A stretch of DNA of 7,166 nucleotides from Deltaproteobacteria bacterium (GCA_019308705.1 JAFDHW010000120.1:1-7166), one strand, 5' to 3'; counted from the first letter of the stretch, positions 1 to 6,112 are shown. Numbers and translations are program-made. Notes: generated by a model not told the origin, from the sequence alone.

Positions 1-24
1 GAGGAATTCTGCCATTCGGGCAAA

Positions 25-145
25 ATTGTTCACCCTTCGGGCTCGCCCGATTTCCGCGCTGGCCGCGTTATCGGGGCTCGGCGTACCAAAGTACGCCTTC
101 GCCCCTCTCGCCTTGCCAGCACGGAAATCAGGCTTCGTGAATAAT
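25..145. repeat. Long imperfect palindrome (REP/BIME-like or cruciform element)
   Basis: Almost the whole stretch folds back on itself. The outer arms 25-33 and 137-145 pair over 9 bases with one G-T. The middle arms 45-63 and 115-133 pair over 19 positions with two mismatches. The inner arms 73-77/101-105 (5 bp) and 80-86/91-97 (7 bp) close on a four-base loop, caaa, at 87-90. No open reading frame of note lies in it. Such long GC-rich palindromes between genes are typical of dispersed extragenic palindromic repeats, but the copy number in this genome cannot be seen here. It could also be the folded 3' end of an upstream transcript. The structure is certain; its nature is not. Confidence 0.8.
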
Positions 146-238
146 CCGGGTTAGGCGCCACGGCAAAAGATTTTCCGACAAGGGGCGCGAAGGCTCATCT
201 CCATGGCCCGCCGCCCCTTTTTTAGCCCGGATTATTCA
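138..238. repeat. Inverted repeat pair flanking a terminator-like hairpin
   Basis: tgaataatccggg at 138-150 has an exact 13-base inverted copy at 226-238. The left arm overlaps the outer arm of the upstream palindrome (137-145), so both structures cannot form at once. A related copy, attgttcac, lies at 25-33, so the same short motif occurs three times in 215 bases in alternating orientation. The right arm ends two bases before the aggagg of the next gene. This could be the end of a small mobile or dispersed repeat, or a leader structure of the downstream gene. Confidence 0.7.
180..223 (+). terminator. Possible intrinsic terminator upstream of the iron-sulfur gene
   Basis: The 8-base stem aaggggcg (180-187) pairs exactly with cgcccctt (212-219), and a T tract runs through 218-223. 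The loop is long (24 bases), though ggc/gcc inside it could shorten it. This would end a plus-strand transcript entering from the left, or act as an attenuator for the gene starting at 252, since only about 28 bases remain between the T tract and that start. No convincing promoter hexamers were seen in those bases. Confidence 0.5.
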
Positions 239-240
239 TG

Positions 241-246
241 AGGAGG
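241..246 (+). promoter_or_regulatory. Ribosome binding site for the iron-sulfur gene
   Basis: A perfect aggagg lies five bases before the ATG at 252. An out-of-frame ATG at 248-250 sits within the spacer; the 252 ATG is the one with a long open frame. Confidence 0.85.
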
Positions 247-251
247 AATGC

Positions 252-1334
252 ATGGACCCTTACGGGAAACTCCAGGAGCTTCTGGACAAACACATCATCG
301 GCGCGCCCAAATCCCCCTTGTTTGACGAGATACTCAGGACCATGTTTTCGGAGGACGAGGCCCGTGTGGCCCTGGGCATGAATTTCCGGCCCAGGACGGT
401 ATCCGTCATCGCCCGCGAATCCGGGGTGCCGGAACAGGATGCCGCCGGGCTGCTGGACGCCATGGCCTCCCGGGGTGTGGCCTTTTGCCGGGAAAAGGAC
501 GGCCAGGCCCGGTACGCCCTTCTGCCCACGATACCCGGGCTTTTCGAGTTCCCCTTCATGGGAGGCGGGAACACCCCCACCCACGACAAGCTGGCCCGGC
601 TGTGGAACCAGTACCACGACGAGGCCCTGAACCAGGAGTTGACCCGGTCCGCCACGCCCTATGCCCGGATCATCCCCGTGGAGCAGGCCGTGGAGTCCCG
701 AAACGAGGTCATGCCCTTTGAGGCGCTTTCCGCCATGATGCAAAAGTCCGAGGTCTTTGCCGTGGCCCACTGCGCCTGCCGCCTCACCATGAAGAAATGC
801 CAAAAGCCCCAGGAGGTGTGCCTGGTGTTCGACCAAGGCGCGAAATTTTTGGCGGAAAGGGACCTGGCCAGGGAAATCACTAGGGAGGAGGCCTTGGCCG
901 TGCTGACCGCCTCGGAGGAGGCGGGCCTGGTGCACACCACCAACAACTCCGGCGACCGGCTCACCTTCGTGTGCAACTGCTGCCCCTGCTGCTGCACCAT
1001 CCTGCGGGGCTGGACCCTGCATGAAAACCCCAACGCCTTTGCCAAGAGCCGCTGGCTGGCCCGGGCGGACGAATCCCTGTGCTCCGAATGCGGGGCCTGC
1101 GCCGAGGAGCGGTGCCCCATGGGGGCCGTGTCCCTGGAAAACGGGGCCGCCCGGGTGGACGAACCCCGGTGCATCGGCTGCGGCCTGTGCACCACCACCT
1201 GCGAAACCGGGGCCATGACCCTGGTCCCCCGGCCCGGAGCCCCGGCCCCCCACGACAACATCGTCGAACTCGGCCTCACCATCGCCAAGGAAAAAGGGAA
1301 GCTGGACGAGTTCCTGGAGATGATGAAACCCTGA
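252..1334 (+). CDS. Winged-helix/multi-cluster 4Fe-4S ferredoxin-type protein
   Basis: The 360-residue protein is probably a cytosolic electron-transfer or redox-sensing protein; its partner is unknown. Residues about 25-92 look like a winged helix-turn-helix, ending in a short basic/aromatic wing before LLPTIPG. A first cysteine group follows (C174, C176, C183, C190, in the context HCACR...KKC...VC). Next comes a very dense group, CNCCPCCC, at 241-248. The C-terminus carries two ferredoxin motifs: C277-C280-C283-C288-P and C307-C310-C313-C317. In standard ferredoxin pairing these would hold two [4Fe-4S] clusters; the two earlier groups may hold more. There is no signal peptide or membrane segment. 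The start is set by aggagg at 241-246. Similar proteins are, from memory, common in anaerobic Desulfobacterota and usually carry only a generic ferredoxin name. No enzyme partner is adjacent, so no pathway can be assigned. Confidence 0.9.
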   Translation: MDPYGKLQELLDKHIIGAPKSPLFDEILRTMFSEDEARVALGMNFRPRTVSVIARESGVPEQDAAGLLDAMASRGVAFCREKDGQARYALLPTIPGLFEFPFMGGGNTPTHDKLARLWNQYHDEALNQELTRSATPYARIIPVEQAVESRNEVMPFEALSAMMQKSEVFAVAHCACRLTMKKCQKPQEVCLVFDQGAKFLAERDLAREITREEALAVLTASEEAGLVHTTNNSGDRLTFVCNCCPCCCTILRGWTLHENPNAFAKSRWLARADESLCSECGACAEERCPMGAVSLENGAARVDEPRCIGCGLCTTTCETGAMTLVPRPGAPAPHDNIVELGLTIAKEKGKLDEFLEMMKP

Positions 1335-1347
1335 GGGGACGGCTTGG

Positions 1348-1403
1348 AAAAAAGGACCGGATGAAGAAACCCGTCCACAGGACGGGCTCTTATCCGGTCT
1401 TTT
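1348..1403. terminator. Bidirectional nested-hairpin terminator between convergent genes
   Basis: An outer stem gaccggat (1355-1362) pairs with atccggtc (1392-1399). Inside it a second perfect stem, cccgtcc (1370-1376) with ggacggg (1380-1386), closes on the loop aca. An A6 tract (1348-1353) precedes and a T4 tract (1400-1403) follows. Read on plus it can end the iron-sulfur transcript (stop at 1334). Read on minus it gives a strong hairpin followed by six U and can end the dnaK-side transcript (stop at 1426). Confidence 0.9.
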
Positions 1404-1425
1404 GTTGCAGGCTTTCCGGCGGGTT

Positions 1426-1752
1426 CTACAAAAACACCACGTCGAACACGCCTTCCTTCCGCCGGATGGCGGCCGCCAGCGCTTCCCTTTCTTTGGCGGG
1501 CACCCGGGCCACCCGGCTTACGGAAAGCCCGTCCTGGTTCGTCCTGTAGGCCGAAGAAACCACGTAGCCCGGCACCAGGGCGTAGCGCATGCCCCCGAAT
1601 CCGCAGCAGGTGGAATCCGCCACGCCCGTGCCCACGGCGTAGAGCGCCTCGCGGTCCCCGCTTTTCAGCGTCCCCTCCTTTTCCAGCACGTAGGCCCCGG
1701 AAATGGACCGCACCTCCTGGTTCAGGGGAAGGTGCACGTAGTCGGCTTCCAT
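1426..1752 (-). CDS. Small protein of unknown function downstream of dnaK
   Basis: I do not recognise this 108-residue protein. It is soluble-looking, with no signal peptide or membrane segment. A central stretch, STCCGFGGMRYALVPGYV, holds a vicinal cysteine pair (C49-C50) in a glycine-rich context. The C-terminal half has a basic/acidic helix (about residues 85-100) and ends in hydrophobic VVFL. The start is supported by cctcct at 1759-1764, which reads aggagg on the minus strand, six bases before the ATG. It lies 78 bases after the dnaK stop with the dnaK terminator in between, so it is probably reached by read-through or by a promoter inside the end of dnaK. It is followed by the strong two-way terminator. 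Good codon bias and the ribosome binding site support a real gene. The paired cysteines could be a metal or redox site, but that is only a guess. Confidence 0.75.
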   Translation of the reverse strand: MEADYVHLPLNQEVRSISGAYVLEKEGTLKSGDREALYAVGTGVADSTCCGFGGMRYALVPGYVVSSAYRTNQDGLSVSRVARVPAKEREALAAAIRRKEGVFDVVFL

Positions 1753-1774
1753 GGGAAACCTCCTGTCCGCCGAT

Positions 1775-1806
1775 AAAAAGGGGGAAGCCCGGTCAAGGCT
1801 TCCCCC
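1775..1806 (-). terminator. Intrinsic terminator of dnaK
   Basis: On the minus strand a perfect 10-base stem gggggaagcc (1806-1797) pairs with ggcttccccc (1789-1780) around a seven-base loop, then five U (1779-1775). It starts 25 bases past the dnaK stop and lies before the small gene at 1752-1426, so that gene is likely expressed at a lower level than dnaK. Confidence 0.9.
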
Positions 1807-1830
1807 TGTATGGTCGGGCCGCGGACGGGG

Positions 1831-3738
1831 CTACTTGTCCTCGTCCACTTCCTCGTATTCCGTGTCCACCACTTCTTCCTCGGCCTCGGCTCCGGCCTCC
1901 TGGGCGCCCGCCCCGGCTTCCTGTCCACCGGTCGAAGCCTTCTGGTACATGGCTTCCGCCAGCTTGTGGGAGGCCTGGGTCAGCTCGTCGGTGAGGCGCT
2001 TGATCTCGGCCGCGTCTTCGCCTTCCATGGCCTTTTTCAGCTTGTCGATGGCCTGCTGGACGTTCTGCTTGGTGGATTCGTCCACCTTGTCGCCCAGCTC
2101 GGACAGGGATTTCTCCGTGGAGTAGATCAGGGCGTCGGCGGTGTTTCTGGCCTCCACCAGCTCGCGCCGCTTCCTGTCCTCCTCGGCGTGGAGCTCGGCG
2201 TCCCTGGTCATCCTCTCCACCTCCTCCTCGGTGAGGCCCGAGGAAGCGGTGATCTTGATGGACTGCTCCTTGCCCGTGCCCAGGTCCTTGGCGGAAACCG
2301 ACACGATGCCGTTGGCGTCGATGTCAAAGGTCACATCGATCTGGGGCACGCCCCGGGGCGCCGGGGGAATCCCCACCAGCTCGAACCGGCCGAGCGTCTT
2401 GTTGTCCGCCGCCATCTCGCGCTCGCCCTGGAGCACGTGGATGCTCACCGCGGGCTGGTTGTCCGCGGCCGTGGAAAAGATCTGGCTCTTCTTGGTGGGA
2501 ATGGTCGTGTTCTTCTCGATGAGCTTGGTCATCACCCCGCCCAGGGTCTCGATGCCCAGGGAAAGCGGGGTCACGTCCAGGAGCAGCACGTCCTTGACTT
2601 CGCCTTTTAAGACTCCGCCCTGGATGGCCGCGCCGATGGCCACCACCTCGTCGGGGTTCACGCCCTTGTGCGGCTCCTTGCCGAAAATCTTCTTCACTCT
2701 TTCCTGCACCGCGGGCATGCGGGTCATGCCGCCCACCAGGATCACGGCGTCCACCTGGTCCGCGGAAATGCCCGCGTCCTTCAGCGCCGTCTGGCAGGGG
2801 CCGTCCAGCTTGTCCAGAAGCTCGCCCACCAGCTGCTCCAGCTTGGACCGGGTCAGCTTGATGTTCATGTGCTTGGGCCCGGAGGCGTCCGCGGTGATAA
2901 AAGGCAGGTTCACCTCGGTCTCCATGGAGGTGGAGAGCTCCATCTTGGCCTTTTCCGCGGCCTCCTTCAGCCGCTGCAGGGCCATCTTGTCGCTTCTTAT
3001 GTCGATGCCCTGGTCCTTCTTGAATTCATCGGCAAGGTGGTCGATGATCTTCAGGTCAAAGTCCTCGCCACCCAGGTGCGTGTCGCCGTTGGTGGACTTC
3101 ACCTCGAACACGCCCTCGCCGATCTCCAGGATGGAGATGTCGAAGGTGCCGCCGCCCAGGTCGAACACCGCGATCTTCTGCTCGCTCTTCTTGTCCATGC
3201 CGTAGGCCAACGAGGCCGCCGTGGGCTCGTTGATGATCCTGAGCACGTTTAAGCCCGCGATCTTGCCCGCGTCCTTGGTGGCCTGCCGCTGGCTGTCGTT
3301 GAAGTAGGCGGGCACGGTGACCACCGCGTCGGTGACCTTCTCGCCCAGGTATTCTTCGGCCGCGTTCTTCAGATAGGCCAGGATGAAGGAAGAGATCTCC
3401 TGGGGGCTGTACTTCTTGCCCTGGAGTTCCACCCAGGCGTCGCCGTTTTCCGCCTTTACGATCTTGTAGGGCAGGATCTTGATGTCGTCCTGCACTTCCT
3501 TGGAGTCGTACTTGCGGCCGATGAGCCTTTTGACCGCGAACACCGTATTGGTGGGGTTGGTGATGGCCTGGCGCTTGGCGATCTGGCCCACCAGGCGCTC
3601 TCCGGAAGAGGAGATCGCCACGATGGACGGGGTGGTGCGCCCCCCTTCGGGGTTGGTGAGCACCTTGGCCTCCCCGCCTTCCATCACCGCCACGCAGGAA
3701 TTGGTGGTTCCAAGGTCGATTCCGATTACTTTAGCCAT
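1831..3738 (-). CDS. dnaK: Molecular chaperone DnaK (Hsp70)
   Basis: DnaK is the ATP-driven cytosolic chaperone that binds exposed hydrophobic segments, working with DnaJ and GrpE. The 635-residue length is normal. Residues 1-382 are the nucleotide-binding domain: the phosphate-1 motif IDLGTTNSC at 7-15, K70, E171, and DLGGGTFD at 193-200 with T198 at the usual autophosphorylation position. The segment around 77-115 matches the Gram-negative type. The interdomain linker DVLLLDV is at 383-389, followed by the beta-sandwich substrate domain and, from about 505, the helical lid. The tail (600-635) is Gly/Ala/Glu rich with QEAGA repeated at 606-610 and 613-617, and ends EEVDEDK. The minus-strand ribosome site ggagg (3750-3746) lies seven bases before the ATG. 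The gene follows grpE after a 155-base gap and is probably cotranscribed with it. dnaJ does not follow, so it must be elsewhere. Confidence 0.99.
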   Translation of the reverse strand: MAKVIGIDLGTTNSCVAVMEGGEAKVLTNPEGGRTTPSIVAISSSGERLVGQIAKRQAITNPTNTVFAVKRLIGRKYDSKEVQDDIKILPYKIVKAENGDAWVELQGKKYSPQEISSFILAYLKNAAEEYLGEKVTDAVVTVPAYFNDSQRQATKDAGKIAGLNVLRIINEPTAASLAYGMDKKSEQKIAVFDLGGGTFDISILEIGEGVFEVKSTNGDTHLGGEDFDLKIIDHLADEFKKDQGIDIRSDKMALQRLKEAAEKAKMELSTSMETEVNLPFITADASGPKHMNIKLTRSKLEQLVGELLDKLDGPCQTALKDAGISADQVDAVILVGGMTRMPAVQERVKKIFGKEPHKGVNPDEVVAIGAAIQGGVLKGEVKDVLLLDVTPLSLGIETLGGVMTKLIEKNTTIPTKKSQIFSTAADNQPAVSIHVLQGEREMAADNKTLGRFELVGIPPAPRGVPQIDVTFDIDANGIVSVSAKDLGTGKEQSIKITASSGLTEEEVERMTRDAELHAEEDRKRRELVEARNTADALIYSTEKSLSELGDKVDESTKQNVQQAIDKLKKAMEGEDAAEIKRLTDELTQASHKLAEAMYQKASTGGQEAGAGAQEAGAEAEEEVVDTEYEEVDEDK

Positions 3739-3893
3739 TCGTATGCCTCCTTTTGGCCCCGCCGAAGCGGAATTGAGATCGATTTATTTGGATCGTCCGA
3801 CTTCGTCATCAAACTTCATTTTTTGGATAACCGCAGCCCTTCCTTCGAGGGCCGCCTGTCGGGATAATTCTTGACCGGGGCGCAAACGAGCGT
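3739..3893 (-). other. grpE-dnaK intergenic spacer
   Basis: This 155-base spacer is long for an operon. It holds a small hairpin (gccct 3836-3840 with agggc 3848-3852), too weak for a terminator and without a U run. A 33-codon TTG-initiated frame (3885-3784) is present but lacks the codon bias of the neighbours. No clear dnaK promoter was found, so cotranscription with grpE, perhaps with RNA processing, is most likely. Confidence 0.5.
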
Positions 3894-4478
3894 TTACTCC
3901 TTCTTGGCGGCCGGCTTGGAAACCACCACCATGGAGGGCCGAAGGAGCCGGTCCTTCATCATGTAGCCCTTCTGCATCTCCCGGATCACCGTGTCCTCGG
4001 GATGTTCCGATTCCTCGGCCATGAAGGCCTGGTGCACGCTGGGATCAAAGGGCTGACCCTCGGAGGCCAGGGGATGGACTCCGTAGCGCTCCAGGACCCG
4101 CAGGATCTCCTTCAAGGTGAGTTCCACGCCCTCCAGGAACTGGGCCCGTTTGCCGCCCTTGCGGGCGCTTTCCACGGCCCGCTCCAGGTTGTCCACCACG
4201 GGCAGAAGATCCTTCATCACCGATTCGTTGGCGTATTTCTTGAACTCCTCGATCTCCCTCTTCGTCCGCTTCTTGTAATTCTCGAATTCCGCGGACACCC
4301 GAAGGAGCCGGTCATGGAGTTCCTTGATTTCCTCTTCTTCGGACCGCGCCAGATCCTCTAAGGGAGAGGGTTCCTCTTCCTCGGCCTGCGCGTCCGGGTT
4401 CTTCTGCGCGTCTTCCTTCATGGGGCCTTTGTCTTCGTCTTGGACGGATAACCCCTTGTCTTTGGGCTCTTCACTCAT
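3894..4478 (-). CDS. grpE: Nucleotide exchange factor GrpE
   Basis: GrpE is a homodimeric cytosolic protein that releases ADP from DnaK and acts as a thermosensor for the chaperone cycle. The 194 residues follow the family layout: a disordered acidic N-terminus (about 1-45, with EEEE runs), a long heptad-rich helix (about 48-105, containing AEFENYKKR and LLPVVDNLERA), and the C-terminal beta-wing. The family signature is at 144-186: FDPSVHQA, then GYMMKDRLLRPSMVVV. It is upstream of dnaK on the same strand. The ATG at 4478 gives the usual MSEE-type start but has no clear Shine-Dalgarno sequence. An inner ATG (M20, at 4421) has a weak aagg before it, so the exact start is the main uncertainty. 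Confidence 0.98.
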   Translation of the reverse strand: MSEEPKDKGLSVQDEDKGPMKEDAQKNPDAQAEEEEPSPLEDLARSEEEEIKELHDRLLRVSAEFENYKKRTKREIEEFKKYANESVMKDLLPVVDNLERAVESARKGGKRAQFLEGVELTLKEILRVLERYGVHPLASEGQPFDPSVHQAFMAEESEHPEDTVIREMQKGYMMKDRLLRPSMVVVSKPAAKKE

Positions 4479-4514
4479 AATGGTTCGTTTCTACGCTTCG
4501 TCAACCACGGTACA

Positions 4515-4534
4515 CGGAGATTTCCGGAGATTTC
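4515..4534. repeat. Perfect 10-base tandem repeat in the grpE leader
   Basis: cggagatttc occurs twice head to tail (4515-4524 and 4525-4534). It lies between the proposed grpE -10 and the grpE start, near the predicted transcription start. It could be a repressor site or RNA leader element, or chance duplication. Confidence 0.6.
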
Positions 4535-4543
4535 ACAGCAACA

Positions 4544-4571
4544 AAGATAAGACCACAACATACGGTGTCAA
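4544..4571 (-). promoter_or_regulatory. grpE: Candidate grpE-dnaK promoter
   Basis: On the minus strand a perfect TTGACA (4571-4566) is followed after 16 bases by TATCTT (4549-4544, four of six matches to TATAAT). This predicts a start near 4537 and a leader of about 58 bases. No CIRCE inverted repeat and no convincing sigma-32 pair was found between 4479 and 4680, so the heat control of this operon is not visible. Confidence 0.5.
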
Positions 4572-4644
4572 GAAACAGCAGGTGTCGTGTATGGGTTATC
4601 CAACGATTTGATTTGACGGGAAAAATTTCGCGGCGGTTTTGCCC

Positions 4645-4676
4645 TTGAAAATGAGAGGGCCAGGAATTAGTATAAA
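4645..4676 (+). promoter_or_regulatory. Candidate promoter of the SRP RNA
   Basis: ttgaaa (4645-4650) and tataaa (4671-4676, five of six to consensus) flank a spacer of 20 bases, longer than ideal. An alternative -10, tagtat at 4668-4673, gives 17. The tataaa lies five to seven bases before the start of the RNA's closing helix, which fits a transcription start around 4682. The surrounding 200 bases are clearly more AT-rich than the genes. Confidence 0.6.
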
Positions 4677-4680
4677 TGTC

Positions 4681-4938
4681 CGGTTGTGCTAGGCGGGGAG
4701 TTAGCGGTGCCCTGTACCTGAAATCCGCTTCATGCAGGGCTGAATCCCCTCCCCAGGGCCCATATCCCGGCGATGACGCCGCCGCCCCGGCCGGCCGCCG
4801 CTGAACGGACGCTCATGAACCTCGTCAGGTCCGGAAGGAAGCAGCGATAAGTGAAGCCGTCCGTGTCGCGGATCGACCCCGGCCACAAAGGCAGCGGCAA
4901 AACTGCCGGAACAGGGTTCAAAGGAGGGTGCACAACCG
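4681..4938 (+). ncRNA. ffs: Signal recognition particle RNA, large type with Alu domain
   Basis: SRP RNA binds Ffh (SRP54) and directs signal-sequence-bearing ribosomes to FtsY at the membrane. The domain IV core ggtccggaaggaagcagc (4828-4845) has the GGAA tetraloop at 4833-4836, and acggac (4805-4810) with gtccgt (4859-4864) extends its stem. The 5' part (about 4686-4765, with tgctaggcggggag, agcggtgccctgtacctg and aatccgct) closely resembles the Alu domain of the Bacillus scRNA as I remember it. The ends close by a perfect 10-base helix, ccggttgtgc (4680-4689) with gcacaaccgg (4930-4939), like helix 1 of large SRP RNAs. The length of about 258 fits the 265-270-base large class, not the roughly 100-base 4.5S class. 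Exact ends are inferred from the helix. Confidence 0.95.
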
Positions 4939-4949
4939 GTCCCTTCTCT

Positions 4950-4953
4950 GGAG
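4950..4953 (+). promoter_or_regulatory. Ribosome binding site deciding the htrA-like start
   Basis: ggag lies four bases before the ATG at 4958. An in-frame GTG at 4928 would start inside the closing helix of the SRP RNA and is unlikely. Confidence 0.6.
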
Positions 4954-4957
4954 TCCT

Positions 4958-6088
4958 ATGAGCGAGACCGCCATACCAGGCCGATGTTGCCCCGGCCCGC
5001 GGCGGGAGAAACATCCCGCCGGCCGCATCCTTGCGCCCGTCCTCTGCCTGCTGGTGCTTCTGTGCGCCGCGTCCGCCCACGCCCTGTCCGCCGAGGAAGA
5101 GAACAACATCGCCGTCTACCGCAAGGCCTCCAGGGGCGTGGTGAACATCACCTCCATCACCGTGGACTACGATTTCTTCTTGAATCCCGTCCCCCGCGAG
5201 GGCGCGGGCTCGGGCGTCATCATCGACAAGCGCGGCTACATCCTCACCAACAATCACGTCATCAAGAACGCCCGGCGCCTGGAAGTAACCTTGTTCGACC
5301 AGTCCCGCTACCAGGGAAAACTGGTGGGAGCCTACCCGGAACAGGACCTGGCCGTCATCAAGATCGACGCCCCGCAAGAAGTCCTCCATCCCGTGCCCAT
5401 GGGAGATTCCTCGTCGCTTCAGGTGGGCCAGAAGGTGCTCGCCATCGGAAACCCCTTCGGCCTGGGGGAAACCCTCACCACCGGCGTGGTGTCCTCGTTG
5501 GGCAGAAGCCTCACCGGCCCGGGCGGCGAGCGGATGGACGACCTCATCCAGACCGACGCGTCCATCAACCCCGGCAATTCCGGCGGCCCGCTCTTGGATT
5601 CGTCCGGCAACATCATCGGCATCAACACCGCCATCTTCACACCCTCGGGCGGGTCCGTGGGCATCGGGTTCGCCATCCCCATCGACGTGGCCCGCCGCAT
5701 CGTGCCGGACCTCATCGAAAGGGGCTACGTGGCCTATCCCTGGATGGGCGTATCCCTGTTCCCCCTGTTCCCCGCCCTGGCCCGGGCGCTGGAACTTCCC
5801 GTGGAACAGGGCGTCATGATCACCCGGGTGGCCGAGGGCAGCCCCGCGGAAGCCGCCGGCCTCTCCGGCGCGAAACGCCTCCTGGAAGTGGGCAACGCGC
5901 TTCTGCCCGTGGGCGGGGACATCATCGTGGCCATCGACGAAAAGCCCGTCGCCTCCCCCCAGGAGCTCATCCGCCTGGTGCGCAGAAAACGCCCCGGGGA
6001 CACCATCTCTGTCATCGTGGTGCGAAAAGGCAAAAAGCAGAATATCTCCCTTACCCTCAGGGAACGCCCCCGTGAATCCGTTCCGTAA
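4958..6088 (+). CDS. HtrA/Deg-family periplasmic serine protease, one PDZ domain
   Basis: This is a trypsin-fold protease that degrades or refolds misfolded envelope proteins. From the ATG at 4958 it has 376 residues. The N-terminus has a long basic n-region, a hydrophobic core (about 24-39) and an AHA site, predicting Sec cleavage after A42. The catalytic triad is complete: H100 (TNNHVI), D130 (EQDLAVIKI) and S208 (NPGNSGGPL). A single PDZ domain covers about 258-370, with an extended loop before VGGDIIVAIDEKPV, a form I associate with DegP/Deg1-like PDZ1. Length and single PDZ resemble DegS or small HtrA proteins rather than two-PDZ DegP, but there is no obvious retained anchor, so orthology is left open. 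It lies 20 bases after the SRP RNA with no terminator between, and 36 bases before the CNNM gene; the three are likely cotranscribed. C10-C11 in the n-region are unusual. The LLC in the signal peptide lacks the small residue before Cys needed for a lipobox. Confidence 0.95.
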   Translation: MSETAIPGRCCPGPRREKHPAGRILAPVLCLLVLLCAASAHALSAEEENNIAVYRKASRGVVNITSITVDYDFFLNPVPREGAGSGVIIDKRGYILTNNHVIKNARRLEVTLFDQSRYQGKLVGAYPEQDLAVIKIDAPQEVLHPVPMGDSSSLQVGQKVLAIGNPFGLGETLTTGVVSSLGRSLTGPGGERMDDLIQTDASINPGNSGGPLLDSSGNIIGINTAIFTPSGGSVGIGFAIPIDVARRIVPDLIERGYVAYPWMGVSLFPLFPALARALELPVEQGVMITRVAEGSPAEAAGLSGAKRLLEVGNALLPVGGDIIVAIDEKPVASPQELIRLVRRKRPGDTISVIVVRKGKKQNISLTLRERPRESVP

Positions 6089-6093
6089 GCTTT

Positions 6094-6112
6094 CGCCGGG
6101 CCGCACCCGGCG
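6094..6112 (+). other. Intercistronic stem-loop between htrA-like and CNNM genes
   Basis: A perfect 7-base stem cgccggg (6094-6100) pairs with cccggcg (6106-6112) around ccgca. No T run follows on plus, so it is not an intrinsic terminator in that direction. It ends five bases before the purine-rich gaaaaagga that serves as the next gene's ribosome site and may protect the mRNA or tune translation. Confidence 0.7.

Noticed and set aside
222..1253. Long antisense open frame (343 codons) opposite the iron-sulfur gene, and another at 659-1378
   Set aside because: Gly/His/Pro-rich low-complexity translations without a recognisable family; they mirror the G/C-biased codons of the real plus-strand gene.
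1810..3252. Several plus-strand open frames opposite dnaK
   Set aside because: Shadow frames of a fully conserved dnaK; no ribosome sites or families.
3784..3885. 33-codon minus-strand frame between grpE and dnaK (TTG start, after the grpE stop's ggag)
   Set aside because: About half its third positions are A/T, unlike neighbouring genes; TTG start with ten-base spacing; no recognisable motif. Worth reopening only if conserved in relatives.
4479..4680. CIRCE operator or sigma-32 promoter before grpE
   Set aside because: No TTAGCACTC/GAGTGCTAA inverted repeat seen. An acccatac-like stretch exists on the minus strand (near 4590) but lacks a matching -35 at proper distance.
4701..4886. 61-codon minus-strand frame
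   Set aside because: Lies wholly within the SRP RNA gene.
4928..4957. GTG at 4928 as start of the protease
   Set aside because: It lies inside the closing helix of the SRP RNA; the ATG at 4958 has ggag before it and gives a normal, though long, signal peptide n-region.
5048..5083. Lipoprotein signal (LLC) in the protease N-terminus
   Set aside because: The residue before the cysteine is leucine, not the small residue required, and an AHA Sec cleavage site follows.
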